A DNA stretch of 64,000 bases, taken from NCBI GenBank assembly GCA_000701945.1, contig KL370841.1:1-64000 (forward strand), written 5' to 3'. Source of the stretch: Anaerotruncus sp. MC2020 (GTDB lineage: Bacteria; Bacillota; Clostridia; Oscillospirales; Ruminococcaceae). Shown one piece after another: positions 25,891 through 34,577 of this stretch. The first letter of the stretch is position 1. Every line of letters starts with the position of its first letter. The position numbers were made by a program, and so were the translations under genes. The notes beneath the pieces were generated by a model that worked only from the letters and a program-made list of their open reading frames with translations, was not told where the DNA came from and searched no databases.

Positions 25891-25971
25891 GTAGGGGCGC
25901 ATTACAGCAAAGCTGCATATAGCATCACAATCCAAATCAAAGATTTGGTGTGCTGCTTATCCGTGCGCCCG
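25891..25971 (+). repeat. 81-bp composite GTAG-REP, copy A
   Basis: Same ends as the short units (GTAGGGGCGCATT and CCGTGCGCCCG) but with 57 extra bases between. The insert contains CAGC/GCTG and a longer hairpin built on CCAAATC / GATTTGG (loop AAA) flanked by CAC/GTG and AGCA/TGCT. Copy B (26003-26083) is identical; an inverted copy is at 37904-37984. Confidence 0.92.
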
Positions 25972-26002
25972 CACATTACGCAATCGCTGACAAATAACAT
26001 TT

Positions 26003-26083
26003 GTAGGGGCGCATTACAGCAAAGCTGCATATAGCATCACAATCCAAATCAAAGATTTGGTGTGCTGCTTATCCGTGCGCCCG
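26003..26083 (+). repeat. 81-bp composite GTAG-REP, copy B
   Basis: Identical over 81 bases to copy A, 112 bases downstream in the same orientation. The interval 25,740-26,119 is otherwise without a gene. Confidence 0.92.
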
Positions 26084-26119
26084 ATAAACTCCAACATATC
26101 CGCTAAGCACTGTTCGCTC

Positions 26120-26479
26120 CTACACCTTATCCCTCTGCCTGAACACGAGGGAGGCGGCAAGTCCCGCGAGGAGCGCCGCCGCGATGCCTCCCGCCGCGGC
26201 GGTGAGCTCGCCCGTGAACACACCCGCAAAGCCGTTCTCGTCGACGGCTTTTCTCATGCCCTCGGCGAGCGCGTGTCCGAAGCCCGTGAGCGGCACGGAA
26301 GCTCCCGCGCCCGCGAAGTCGGCGAGCGGACTGTAGAGTCCGAGCGCCGAGAGCACGACTCCCGCGACGACATAGCCCGTGAGAATGCGCGCGGGGGTGA
26401 GCTTGGTGAAGTCGATGAAAAGCTGTCCTACGGCGCAGATAGCACCGCCGACGAGGAAAGCCCTGATAATTTCGGTCAT
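26120..26479 (-). CDS. spoVAE: Stage V sporulation protein AE
   Basis: A 119-aa membrane protein beginning MTEIIRAFLVGGAICAVGQL, with four hydrophobic segments and GFGHALAEGMRKAVDENGFAGVFTG, diagnostic of SpoVAE. SpoVA proteins form the spore inner-membrane channel for dipicolinic acid uptake and release. The ATG at 26479 follows AAAGGAGTAACT and is 2 bases after the spoVAD stop, implying translational coupling; the frame extends upstream inside spoVAD but is not coding there. Confidence 0.93.
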   Translation of the reverse strand: MTEIIRAFLVGGAICAVGQLFIDFTKLTPARILTGYVVAGVVLSALGLYSPLADFAGAGASVPLTGFGHALAEGMRKAVDENGFAGVFTGELTAAAGGIAAALLAGLAASLVFRQRDKV

Positions 26480-26481
26480 AG

Positions 26482-27498
26482 TTACTCCTTTACTCGCTGG
26501 ATGTGGATGAGGTGAGCGATAGCGGGGATGCTCTCGCCCTGCTGGAGCGACATCGTAGACATCAGCGCGCCTGTCGCGGCAAAGAGCATATTCCCGATGC
26601 GCCCCTCCTCGAGCATGGGCAGGAAGAGCCCGCAGAGCACGCTCGCACTGCACCCGCACCCCGACCCGCCGCAGTGCGTATCCTGCCTGTCGCTGTCGAA
26701 GATGAGCTCGCCGCAGTCGCGGTGCTGCTTGGAGATATCGACGCCCTGCTTGTGCAGCAGCTCGCGGACGAGCTTGCTGCCGACCGTGCCGAGGTCGCCC
26801 GTGACGATGTAGTCATAGTCCTCGGGAGCCGTCGCAGTCGCCTCAAGATAGCGCTTTATCGTGGTGGCGGCGGCGGGAGCCATAGCGCTGCCCATATTGG
26901 TGATGTCACTGATACCCATGTCAGCGATGCGCCCGATACAGCCTCCGACGACCGCCGCCCTGCCCTTGTCACGGGAGAGTATGACTGCTCCCGAGGCGGT
27001 ACACGTCCACTGCGAGGTTGGAGTGCGCTGTCCGCCGTAGGATAGCGGCGCGCGGAACTGCCTCTCCGCGGTGGAGAAGTGGGAGGAGGTCACAGCGGCG
27101 GCGCGGCGCGAGACTCCGCTGTCCACAAGGACGGACGATATGAGCATACCCTCCGCCATAGTGGAGCACGCGCCGTAGATGCCGAGGAAGGGTATACCGA
27201 GCTCCCGCAGTCCGTAGGACGAGCCCGTACACTGGTTGATGAGGTCGCCCGAGCAAATGGAGTCGATATCTTCCTTGACGAGCCCCGCCTTTTTCACGGC
27301 GAGACTTACCGCCTCAAGCTGAAAGCGGCTCTCAGCCTGCTCCCACGTACTGCGTCCGAAGTGGCTGTCGCTGATTATCTCGTCGAAGCACTTCCCGAGC
27401 GGACCGCGCCCCTCCTTGTCGCCGACGACGGCGGCATGGCTCTCGATGCGCACGGGTGCGCCGAGCCGAAACGCTCCCCGCGAAAGAAATTCTGACAT
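26482..27498 (-). CDS. spoVAD: Stage V sporulation protein AD
   Basis: A 338-aa thiolase-fold protein beginning MSEFLSRGAFRLGAPVRIES, with SAAVVGDKEGRGPLG, GRSTWEQAES, YGACSTMAEGM and THCGGSGCGCSASVL, all SpoVAD signatures. SpoVAD binds dipicolinic acid. It is followed by spoVAE, but no spoVAC lies upstream; instead there is a CPBP protease gene. The Shine-Dalgarno (GGAGG, 27507-27511) is 8 bases before the ATG and is buried in the 3' arm of a 13-bp hairpin. Confidence 0.94.
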   Translation of the reverse strand: MSEFLSRGAFRLGAPVRIESHAAVVGDKEGRGPLGKCFDEIISDSHFGRSTWEQAESRFQLEAVSLAVKKAGLVKEDIDSICSGDLINQCTGSSYGLRELGIPFLGIYGACSTMAEGMLISSVLVDSGVSRRAAAVTSSHFSTAERQFRAPLSYGGQRTPTSQWTCTASGAVILSRDKGRAAVVGGCIGRIADMGISDITNMGSAMAPAAATTIKRYLEATATAPEDYDYIVTGDLGTVGSKLVRELLHKQGVDISKQHRDCGELIFDSDRQDTHCGGSGCGCSASVLCGLFLPMLEEGRIGNMLFAATGALMSTMSLQQGESIPAIAHLIHIQRVKE

Positions 27499-27506
27499 AA
27501 AAAACG

Positions 27507-27540
27507 CCTCCGTTCGGGATTAGTATTTCCCGAGCGGAGG
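27507..27540 (-). promoter_or_regulatory. Hairpin containing the spoVAD ribosome-binding site
   Basis: On the minus strand CCTCCGCTCGGGA pairs with TCCCGAACGGAGG (13 bp, one G-U, 8-base loop) and is followed by CGTTTTTTATG. It looks like a terminator for the upstream gene, yet its 3' arm is the spoVAD Shine-Dalgarno, so full-length mRNA would have the site sequestered. Confidence 0.65.
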
Positions 27541-27561
27541 GTATTATACATATCTGAGCCA

Positions 27562-28632
27562 TTAGCCGTTCAGATAAGAGTTAAAGTCTAAAGGCTGTTC
27601 ATCAAGCTCCTTGAATGCGGTCAGCGAGAGCAGAACGTGTATCAGCACAAAAGCAAGAATGGATATGCAGGTGAAAATCCAGCCGTAGTGCTTTGCGGGC
27701 TTGTTGTTCTCGCGGATATAGGAGACTGCGGTCTTTCTCTTGATGATGAACACGGCAACTCCCGCGATGAACATGACGATGAGCACTCCCCAGTCGAGGA
27801 TTTCCGCCGCAGTTTCGGGCAGCCTGTTCGAGATGAACACCATGAAGTCGCCGAAGAGGAAGTTGTTGATGATGTGGAGGGCGATAGACCAGCCGAGCCC
27901 GAACTCCATAGCCGCATAGCCGAACACGACTCCGACATATACCGCGAAAACGGACTGAGTGGGGTTAGCGTGCATGATGCCGAAGAGTATTGCTGATGAG
28001 AGTATCGAGCAGAATTTGCCGCAGCCTGCTCTCTCGAAGGTGTGCATGACGAATCCGCGGTAGACTATCTCCTCGATTATCGGACCGATAATGCTCGCAT
28101 AGATGAACATTGATATCGTCTGACTTCCCGCCTGAGAGGTCTCTATCGCCTGCTGCAGCGAGAGCCCGACCTGATTGAGCAGCCACTCTACGCCCTCGTC
28201 CATGAAGGTGACAACGAGCTGACAGCACATGAGTATGCACACGAGCATGAGCAGCTTGGAGGGAGACATTTTCCTGTGCGGAGCAAATATCTTCTTTACG
28301 GGCAGAGCCTTGATGAAGAAGAGCATGAGGAAGATGACTCCGATGATGACACCCGCTATCAGTCCGCCTGCGCGCTCTGTCAGGCTATCACTGTATTCCT
28401 GTATGAGTCTGTCGTATTCCGCTTTGTCGCCCATTGTTTTTACCGCGTAGTATGTAAAATGCGCGAACATATCGGCTATGTAGGTGCCGTAGAATATGCA
28501 GACGTATATCAGCAGACCCGCGCCCATGTACTCGACCTTGCCCTTGAACTCCTTGCGCTCGGCGACCTCGGGGGAGAGAGCTCTCGGCGGAGGAGCTGAT
28601 GTGCTTGTATTGACTTGTGTATTGTTATCCAT
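27562..28632 (-). CDS. CPBP-family intramembrane metalloprotease
   Basis: A 356-aa protein with about eight membrane segments. The Abi/CAAX (CPBP) domain has the three motifs EEIVYRG, ILFGIMHANP and HIINN that supply the glutamates, histidines and Asn of the active site. Proline-rich cytoplasmic N-terminus (APPPRALSPE). Family members cleave prenylated or membrane-bound peptides and some serve in bacteriocin immunity; the substrate here is unknown. Monocistronic apart from possible read-through into spoVAD. Confidence 0.9.
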   Translation of the reverse strand: MDNNTQVNTSTSAPPPRALSPEVAERKEFKGKVEYMGAGLLIYVCIFYGTYIADMFAHFTYYAVKTMGDKAEYDRLIQEYSDSLTERAGGLIAGVIIGVIFLMLFFIKALPVKKIFAPHRKMSPSKLLMLVCILMCCQLVVTFMDEGVEWLLNQVGLSLQQAIETSQAGSQTISMFIYASIIGPIIEEIVYRGFVMHTFERAGCGKFCSILSSAILFGIMHANPTQSVFAVYVGVVFGYAAMEFGLGWSIALHIINNFLFGDFMVFISNRLPETAAEILDWGVLIVMFIAGVAVFIIKRKTAVSYIRENNKPAKHYGWIFTCISILAFVLIHVLLSLTAFKELDEQPLDFNSYLNG

Positions 28633-28738
28633 AGTGCTATCCTTTCAAAAATATAATAATATCATAGCATACCCGCACGGATTTGTCAATACAAATGACA
28701 ATGTGCAGAGGGGGGCTCCCCTTAGACTGCTCCCCTTA

Positions 28739-28832
28739 GCGGAAAAAGCGGGCTACCGAGCCGTAAAGTAACGGCTCATATTTGGTAACCTGCGATTCCG
28801 CCAAAGGGGGCTCCCCTTGGGCGCCCCCTTTG
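28739..28832. repeat. Structured intergenic block downstream of mazF
   Basis: Bases 28739-28801 fold into a nested hairpin: outer GCGGAA/TTCCGC, middle GCGGGCTACC/GGTAACCTGC, inner GAGCCGT/ACGGCTC. It is flanked by two degenerate copies of AAGGGGGCTCCCCTT (28709-28725 and 28804-28820); the second forms CAAAGGGGGC / GCCCCCTTTG (28803-28832), probably the mazF terminator stem. No gene lies in 28,633-28,835. Confidence 0.6.
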
Positions 28833-28835
28833 CAT

Positions 28836-29183
28836 TCACAGCTCCAGTCCGAAGCTGATAGACAGGGCGGTATTGACCTTGTCCATGGAGCGGAGGTCGA
28901 GCTCGCCCATTTTATCCTTGAGTCGTTTCTTATCAATGGTGCGTATCTGCTCGAGCAGGACAATGCTGTCCTTGGCGAGCCCGCACTTATCCGCCTGCAC
29001 CTCTATGTGGGTAGGAAGGCGGTTCTTGTCGCGCTGACTGGTTATAGCCGCGGCGATGACTGTTGGACTGTGACGGTTCCCGACGTCGTTCTGAACGATA
29101 AGTACGGGTCGGACGCCGCCCTGCTCCGAGCCGACGACGGGACTGAGGTCGGCGTAATATATTTCTCCTCTTTTAACTGACAT
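28836..29183 (-). CDS. mazF: MazF/PemK-type endoribonuclease toxin without visible antitoxin
   Basis: A 115-aa MazF (NdoA-like): begins [20 protein letters not shown], with [15 protein letters not shown], the catalytic Arg and TVIAAAITS Thr/Ser strand, then LPTHIEV and the C-terminal helix (KMGELD). It cleaves single-stranded RNA at short motifs. In Bacillus the antitoxin gene lies directly upstream; here the 313 bases upstream hold no antitoxin and the neighbour is divergent. It is thus a solitary MazF, or the antitoxin is elsewhere. Confidence 0.93.
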   Translation of the reverse strand: MSVKRGEIYYADLSPVVGSEQGGVRPVLIVQNDVGNRHSPTVIAAAITSQRDKNRLPTHIEVQADKCGLAKDSIVLLEQIRTIDKKRLKDKMGELDLRSMDKVNTALSISFGLEL

Positions 29184-29296
29184 AGCATTTATCTCCTGTG
29201 AAAAGATTTGGTTTCTGCCTATATTATCCCTCTCTGCGGCAGCTTTATACAGCCGCTGTATATTATATGCCGCCGCTCGGGGAAATGTTTGGGCAC

Positions 29297-29302
29297 ATTA
29301 TA
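29297..29302 (-). promoter_or_regulatory. Extended -10 for mazF
   Basis: Minus strand TGATATAAT (core 29297-29302). No good -35 is seen at 16-18 bases, so a TG-dependent promoter is proposed. UTR about 107 nt. Confidence 0.5.
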
Positions 29303-29354
29303 TCATTCTGCCCTTGCAAACGTGTTTAATTTTTACAAATTAACAAGATAGCCC

Positions 29355-29383
29355 TTGTAAAATAATACAGGATGTGATATCAT
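29355..29383 (+). promoter_or_regulatory. Promoter of the LRR-dockerin gene
   Basis: TTGTAA (29355-29360), 17-base spacer, extended -10 TGATATCAT (core 29378-29383); UTR about 115 nt. Confidence 0.7.
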
Positions 29384-29505
29384 ATTATCATGGGAATTAT
29401 TTTTTGTTCCGTGTACGGCAGAGAAAAAATAAGCCGCACATTTATTTCAGGGAGCACTGTATTCGGGGAAAATGCAGGCTCTAAGCATATAAGGATGTGT
29501 TATTG

Positions 29506-32031
29506 ATGAGAATGAAAACGAAAAAACTTATCGCACTTGCGCTGTCGGGTATCATAGGGCTATGCTCGCTGACCCTTGAACTGCAATACGCAGAGAACAG
29601 CGCGGGCACAGCATACGCTGCGGACGACTACACAACAGGTACGAGCGGCAGCTTCAACTACCGCAAATACGCGGAATTCACGGTCATCAGCGGTACCTCG
29701 GGCACTCTCAGCGGAGCAGTTGCCGTCCCCGAGACTATCGAGGGGCTACCCGTAGTGACCATTTTCTCCGACGCCTTCAAGGGACAGAACAAGATGACGT
29801 CTCTTTCGCTTCCGTCGAAGCTGAAAAACCTCGGTGAAACGGCGCTCAACACCGTTGACTACAAGGACGGCGCATACATGGAGGGCGACATCTTCTCGTC
29901 TCTCGCGAGCATAACGGTATCGCCCGACAACCCCTATTATACGAGCTCTGACGGCGTCCTCTACAACAAGGACCGCACGAAGCTCATAGCCTATCCTCCC
30001 GCGAAGAGCGGCGCATTCAGCGTTCCGTCGGGAGTAACCGAATCAGCTCCCCACGCGTTTGACTACTGCGCGGTCACTTCTGTGACGCTGCCCGACGGCT
30101 TCAAGACGATACCCGATTACGGCTTCTACCGCTGCATATACATGAAGAGCATAAAGCTGCCCGAGTCACTGACCTCGATAGGCGAGCGCGCATTCCAGAA
30201 TGACGGGCTCGAGTCGATAGTGATACCCAAGAATGTCCAGAAGATAGGCAATTTCTGCTTCTTCTACACGACAAAAATGACGTCGATAACCTTCGAGAAT
30301 CCGAAGTGCAGCATCGCGGGCGAAAACTACACCATATGCAACGCCTACAAGGACGACTATACGTACAACGGTACGATAAGGGGATATTCGGGCTCTATAG
30401 CGGAGGTATACGCAAATCGGTACAGCTACAAGTTCGAGTCTATCGGCGAGCCTCCCGCAACTACGACAGCTCCCGCCACGACTACAACTACAACGACGAC
30501 CACTACCACCACCACTACGACAACTACTACCACGACCACTACTACCGCTGCTCCCGAGACAACCACAACAACGACAAAGGCGGACAGCTACACTATCCTC
30601 GACTATGACAACTCGCCGCTCGAGGTCAATGCTCAGAGGGCGGTATACGTGTACAACTCCGACTCATATGAGTGCTCGGGCGTGTCTGTCACGAACGCAT
30701 CGGACAATATATCCTACAGATTCAGCGCCTCGCGCGGCATCGTGTACATCACCGCGCTCTCTGCGGGCGAGGCTCACCTCACTATCCGCGAGAAGGACTG
30801 CGTGAAGGGCGAGGAGGTAAGGCTGACGATAGTCCCCGAGACGACGACTCAGACGACCACCGCTCCCGTCACCACTACCACCACTACCACGACTACGACC
30901 GTCCCCGCAACAAAGGTTCCCGACAGGAAGGTCGGCATCAGGATAGCCAGCTATCCTACCAAGACCGCCTACAACATCGGCGAGGAGCTCGACCTTGAAG
31001 GACTTGCAGTCAAGACATGGGTCATCGACGGAAACGGCGACGAGGTAAGCGACAACTACGGCAACTCCTACGACGTCAAGGACTACAGCTCACGCTTCGA
31101 TATTTCGGAGTTTGACAGCAGTACTCCCGGCGAGCACACGATAACGATAACCTACAAGAAGTACAATTCCGAGAACAAGCTCCTCACAGCTAGCGCAGAC
31201 TTCACGGTATTCGTGCTTGAGCCCGCGACCACAACTACCACTACGACCACCACGACAACAACTACGACCACTACCACGGTCACGACGACCTCACAGCCCG
31301 TCACCGACGAGCCTACCACTACCTCCACTACTACCACAACAACTACGACTACCACGACAACAACGACAACTACTACGACTACGACCACTCAGCCCACGAC
31401 AACGCGCGAGTGCAGTGTGCGCCTGCAAATAATCAGCTACCCGACCAAGACCGTTTATGAGTACGGCGAACAGCTCGACATCACAGGCTTCAGGATACAG
31501 GTCTATACGACCGACAAATACGGCAATGAGACCGCCGAGAACAACGGCGTGCCGTATGAGGTCAAGGACAGACCCGACCTGTTCAGGGTAGAGGGCTACA
31601 ACAGCAGTTCAGTCGGCGCGAGCGAGCTCAACGTGGTATTCGGCTTCTATTACCCGCAGTACCAGAAATGGCTCTCGGCGACCGAAAAGATAAAGGTCTA
31701 CGTGAACGAGAGGGTCACCACCACAGCGGCGACTACCACCGCTCCCGAGACGACCACCACCGTCACGACGGGTCCCAAGCCCGCAGACTACGACCTCGGA
31801 GACGTAAACCGCGATAAATCGGTCAACTCCAAGGACGCAACGGAGATACTCAAGGCATATGCGGCGTTCTCGACGGGCAATACCCCGCGCCTCACAGAGT
31901 CGCAGAAGCTCGCCGCAGACGTCAATAAAGACGGCTCGGTCAACGCCAAGGACGCTTCGATAGTCCTCGCGTACTATTCGTACCTCTCCACAGGCGGCAA
32001 GAAGTCGCTCACGGACTATATGACATCGTAG
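29506..32031 (+). CDS. Secreted LRR_5/BspA-like protein with Thr-rich linkers and C-terminal dockerin
   Basis: An 841-aa exported modular protein. Signal peptide MRMKTKKLIALALSGIIGLC; leucine-rich BspA-like repeats (VTSVTLPDGFKTIPDYGF, IKLPESLTSIGERAF, IVIPKNVQKIGNFCF); a long poly-Thr linker (nt about 30,456-30,570); a small Ig-like domain; linker; two homologous Big_3-like domains (SYPTKTAYNIGEELDLEG and SYPTKTVYEYGEQLDITG) separated by poly-Thr; and a type I-like dockerin with two calcium loops (DVNRDKSVNSKDA, DVNKDGSVNAKDA). The dockerin implies docking to a cohesin scaffold on the cell surface or cellulosome. No catalytic or carbohydrate-binding domain is recognised; adhesion is the likely role. 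AAGGA is 10 bases before the chosen ATG; a second ATG lies two codons on. Confidence 0.92.
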   Translation: MRMKTKKLIALALSGIIGLCSLTLELQYAENSAGTAYAADDYTTGTSGSFNYRKYAEFTVISGTSGTLSGAVAVPETIEGLPVVTIFSDAFKGQNKMTSLSLPSKLKNLGETALNTVDYKDGAYMEGDIFSSLASITVSPDNPYYTSSDGVLYNKDRTKLIAYPPAKSGAFSVPSGVTESAPHAFDYCAVTSVTLPDGFKTIPDYGFYRCIYMKSIKLPESLTSIGERAFQNDGLESIVIPKNVQKIGNFCFFYTTKMTSITFENPKCSIAGENYTICNAYKDDYTYNGTIRGYSGSIAEVYANRYSYKFESIGEPPATTTAPATTTTTTTTTTTTTTTTTTTTTTTAAPETTTTTTKADSYTILDYDNSPLEVNAQRAVYVYNSDSYECSGVSVTNASDNISYRFSASRGIVYITALSAGEAHLTIREKDCVKGEEVRLTIVPETTTQTTTAPVTTTTTTTTTTVPATKVPDRKVGIRIASYPTKTAYNIGEELDLEGLAVKTWVIDGNGDEVSDNYGNSYDVKDYSSRFDISEFDSSTPGEHTITITYKKYNSENKLLTASADFTVFVLEPATTTTTTTTTTTTTTTTTVTTTSQPVTDEPTTTSTTTTTTTTTTTTTTTTTTTTTQPTTTRECSVRLQIISYPTKTVYEYGEQLDITGFRIQVYTTDKYGNETAENNGVPYEVKDRPDLFRVEGYNSSSVGASELNVVFGFYYPQYQKWLSATEKIKVYVNERVTTTAATTTAPETTTTVTTGPKPADYDLGDVNRDKSVNSKDATEILKAYAAFSTGNTPRLTESQKLAADVNKDGSVNAKDASIVLAYYSYLSTGGKKSLTDYMTS

Positions 32032-32046
32032 CATTACGCTTTTCAG

Positions 32047-32072
32047 CAGGCAGCTCCTAAAGGGACTGCCTG
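32047..32072 (+). terminator. Terminator of the dockerin gene
   Basis: CAGGCAG / CTGCCTG stem with a 12-base partly paired loop, followed by TTTTTTT. Confidence 0.85.
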
Positions 32073-32099
32073 TTTTTTTGCGGGCGATAATAATTATAT

Positions 32100-32123
32100 C
32101 GGACCGCCAAAGGCGGCCCCTAC
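32100..32123 (-). repeat. GTAG-REP unit
   Basis: Inverted 24-bp unit: on the minus strand GTAG, arms GGGCCGCC/GGCGGTCC around TTT, then G. Identical in sequence to the two units inside the RAYT gene at 60.7-60.9 kb. Confidence 0.88.
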
Positions 32124-32147
32124 AAAATGTAGATGCAACACCTTTCT

Positions 32148-32171
32148 GTAGGGGCGCATTCCGTGCGCCCG
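32148..32171 (+). repeat. GTAG-REP unit
   Basis: 24-bp unit: GTAG, GGGCGCA / TGCGCCC around TTCCG, then G. The short version of the 81-bp composite element. Confidence 0.88.
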
Positions 32172-32195
32172 TTTAATCGTCGGTATCATTTCGGG

Positions 32196-32219
32196 CGGGC
32201 GAGCGGAACTCGCCCCTAC
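32196..32219 (-). repeat. GTAG-REP unit
   Basis: 24-bp inverted unit: GTAG, GGGCGAG / CTCGCCC around TTCCG. Forms an inverted doublet with the unit at 32148. Confidence 0.86.
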
Positions 32220-32253
32220 AAATGAGCTCCGAACAAGAATTTATCCTCAGATA

Positions 32254-32282
32254 TTGCAATTTCTTTAAACTTGTGATATAAT
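32254..32282 (+). promoter_or_regulatory. proS promoter
   Basis: TTGCAA (32254-32259), 17-base spacer, extended -10 TGATATAAT (core 32277-32282); UTR about 32 nt. Confidence 0.8.
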
Positions 32283-32320
32283 GTGTATATCTATGTTATT
32301 TCAGAAAAGAGGACATTTCT

Positions 32321-33760
32321 ATGGCAAAGGATAAAAAGCTGGTTACCGCGATAACCTCCATGGACGAGGACTTCGCACAGTGGTACACCGACATATGCAA
32401 AAAGGCTGAGCTCATCGAGTACACCAGCGTCAAGGGCTGTATGGTCATCCGTCCCTACGGCTACGCTATCTGGGAGAATATCCAGCGTATACTCGACTCC
32501 ACATTCAAGGCTACAGGTCACGAAAACGTGTGTATGCCCATGTTCATTCCCGAGAGCCTCCTCCAGAAGGAGAAAGACCACGTTGAGGGCTTCGCTCCCG
32601 AGGTTGCTTGGGTAACTTACGGCGGAAGCGAAAAGCTCGAGGACAGGCTCTGCGTGCGCCCGACCTCCGAGACGCTCTTCTGCGAGCACTATGCCAACAT
32701 CGTTCACTCCTACCGCGACCTCCCCAAGCTCTACAACCAGTGGGTAAGCGTTGTTCGCTGGGAGAAGACCACCCGCCCCTTCCTCCGCTCGAGAGAGTTC
32801 CTGTGGCAGGAGGGTCACACTATCCACGCTACCGCTGAGGAGGCTATCGAGGAGACCGAGCGTATGCTCAACGTATACGCCGACTTCTGCGAGCAGTCCC
32901 TCGCTATGCCCGTAGTTAAGGGCAAAAAGACCGAGAGCGACAAGTTCGCGGGAGCTGTCTCCACCTACGCTATCGAGGCTCTCATGCACGACGGCAAGGC
33001 GCTTCAGGCAGGTACATCCCACTACTTCGGCGACGGCTTCGCTAAGGCTTTCGACATCGAATTCACCGACAAGGAGAACAAGCGCGTGTTCCCGCACCAG
33101 ACAAGCTGGGGCGTTACGACTCGTCTCATCGGCGCTGTCATCATGACTCACGGCGACGATAACGGTCTCGTGCTCCCGCCCGCTGTAGCTCCGATACAGG
33201 TCGTTATCATACCCGTTGCCCAGCACAAGGAGGGCGTTCTCGAGAAGGCAAACGAGCTCAAGGACAGACTCGCAAAGCTCGGTCTGCGCGTCAAGCTCGA
33301 CGACAGCGAGAACTCACCCGGCTGGAAGTTCGCAGAGTACGAGATGAAGGGCGTTCCGCTCCGTGTGGAGATAGGTCCGCGCGACATCGAGGAGGGCAAC
33401 TGCGTCATCGCTTCACGCTGGAACGGTGAGAAGGCGACTGTAGCTCTCACAGACCTCGAGACTACCGTTCAGCAGAAGCTCACAGAGGCTCACGACGGCA
33501 TGTTCAACAAGGCGCTCGAAAATCAGAAGAGACGCACCTACGCCTGCACGACTATCGACGAGATAAACAAGGCTCTCGAGCAGGGCGACGGCTTCATCAA
33601 GGCTATGTGGTGCGGCGAGGAAGCCTGCGAGGACGAGGTCAAGGACAAGACGGGCGTTGGCTCGAGATGTATCCCCTTCGAGCAGGAGCACCTCTCCGAC
33701 GTGTGCGTTTGCTGCGGCAAGCCCGCCAAGCACATGGTATACTGGGGCAAGGCATATTAA
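32321..33760 (+). CDS. proS: Prolyl-tRNA synthetase (archaeal/eukaryotic-type)
   Basis: A 479-aa class II synthetase charging tRNA-Pro. Motif 1 around [13 protein letters not shown], motif 2 with [20 protein letters not shown], motif 3 with VEIGPRD/[11 protein letters not shown] region, anticodon-binding domain and the C-terminal zinc-type extension with CGEEAC and CVCCGKPA, ending in KAY as in type 3 ProRS. No bacterial editing insert is present. Length is typical for the short type. Own promoter and terminator. Confidence 0.95.
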   Translation: MAKDKKLVTAITSMDEDFAQWYTDICKKAELIEYTSVKGCMVIRPYGYAIWENIQRILDSTFKATGHENVCMPMFIPESLLQKEKDHVEGFAPEVAWVTYGGSEKLEDRLCVRPTSETLFCEHYANIVHSYRDLPKLYNQWVSVVRWEKTTRPFLRSREFLWQEGHTIHATAEEAIEETERMLNVYADFCEQSLAMPVVKGKKTESDKFAGAVSTYAIEALMHDGKALQAGTSHYFGDGFAKAFDIEFTDKENKRVFPHQTSWGVTTRLIGAVIMTHGDDNGLVLPPAVAPIQVVIIPVAQHKEGVLEKANELKDRLAKLGLRVKLDDSENSPGWKFAEYEMKGVPLRVEIGPRDIEEGNCVIASRWNGEKATVALTDLETTVQQKLTEAHDGMFNKALENQKRRTYACTTIDEINKALEQGDGFIKAMWCGEEACEDEVKDKTGVGSRCIPFEQEHLSDVCVCCGKPAKHMVYWGKAY

Positions 33761-33766
33761 TGAGCA

Positions 33767-33798
33767 AGGGCGTGATAAAGAGGACTTTATCACGCCCT
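33767..33798 (+). terminator. proS terminator
   Basis: A perfect 14-bp stem AGGGCGTGATAAAG / CTTTATCACGCCCT with loop AGGA, followed by CTTAG. Two further hairpins follow: TGTCCGC/GCGGACA (33817-33833) and AGCCGCAC/GTGCGGCT with TTTT (33854-33874). Confidence 0.8.
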
Positions 33799-33883
33799 CT
33801 TAGTGAATAGATATGGTGTCCGCTTTGCGGACATATCAGATGCTTCACTATGTAGCCGCACTTTATGTGCGGCTTTTCTGCAC

Positions 33884-34576
33884 TTACTGAACGCTGTCCC
33901 TGATATACCATACACCGTTGGTTATATAGGGCGCGCCGTCAATGAGGACGGAGTTGAGCGCCTCAGCACTGAGCTGTGTGGTTATCGCGGCATATGCGTC
34001 GGGCAGTCTGAGCGTATTGTCTATGCCATGAGCCGTTATCTGTGCGAGCGCAGTCATGCTCGCGCCGTAATACGGGCGGCAGTTGCGGCGCGCAGTCGTT
34101 GTCGACTGTGCCGTGCAGGTGTCCCACACCGATATCTCGGTGGTCGACTCGGGGATAGTGTTCGTGACGGTCAATGCAGCAAGCTGACCGTTGCTGTCAA
34201 CAGTAATGCATACACCGTAGTTGTTTCGCGAGGTCGCCGAGTCATAGCCCGCATAATATTGCAGCATGAGACCGTTATCGCAGAGCAGTGCTCCCACAAT
34301 ATAGGCGGTAACACCCGTTCCGTTCGTCGTCTTGAGCACCTTTGTGAAGTCGTCGGACGAGTAGCGGAACGATTCCTTGTTGCTTCCCGACTGTACAGTG
34401 AACTTTATCGTTACGTCGTCGTCCTCAATGGACAGCGTATCGTTCGTGTTCACCGTCGTTGTGTTCGTAATGGTGAGGTCCTCAAGAAAGGTGCCCTCCT
34501 TGTGCTCGTTCAGCCACTCGAAGAAGTTCGCGAGGCTCGTAGAGCCGCTTGGCTGCTGAAATCTTACTATTGCCAT
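33884..34576 (-). CDS. Unknown protein, phage-structural-like (partner 2)
   Basis: A 230-aa protein beginning MAIVRFQQPSGSTSLANFFE, Thr/Asn/Ser-rich and beta-rich (TITNTTTVNTNDTLSIEDDD, GVTAYIVGALLCDNGLML), without signal peptide or membrane segment. I do not recognise a family; composition and paired layout resemble tail or fibre-associated proteins of prophages. The start at 34576 is chosen because GGAGG ends 9 bases upstream; an ATG three codons earlier touches that site directly. It follows the 101-aa gene with a 1-base gap. Confidence 0.7.
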   Translation of the reverse strand: MAIVRFQQPSGSTSLANFFEWLNEHKEGTFLEDLTITNTTTVNTNDTLSIEDDDVTIKFTVQSGSNKESFRYSSDDFTKVLKTTNGTGVTAYIVGALLCDNGLMLQYYAGYDSATSRNNYGVCITVDSNGQLAALTVTNTIPESTTEISVWDTCTAQSTTTARRNCRPYYGASMTALAQITAHGIDNTLRLPDAYAAITTQLSAEALNSVLIDGAPYITNGVWYIRDSVQ

Positions 34577-34577
34577 A

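Noticed and set aside
25891..26083. Repeated 81-bp units considered as a CRISPR array
   Set aside because: Only two copies, with a 31-base spacer, strong internal symmetry and relatives scattered elsewhere; no cas genes.
28739..28804. Possible tRNA ending in TTCCGCCA
   Set aside because: No T-loop TTCGA motif, wrong length and arm layout; better explained as a nested hairpin.
31152..31388. Poly-Val open frame on the minus strand
   Set aside because: It is the antisense of the poly-Thr linker of the dockerin protein.
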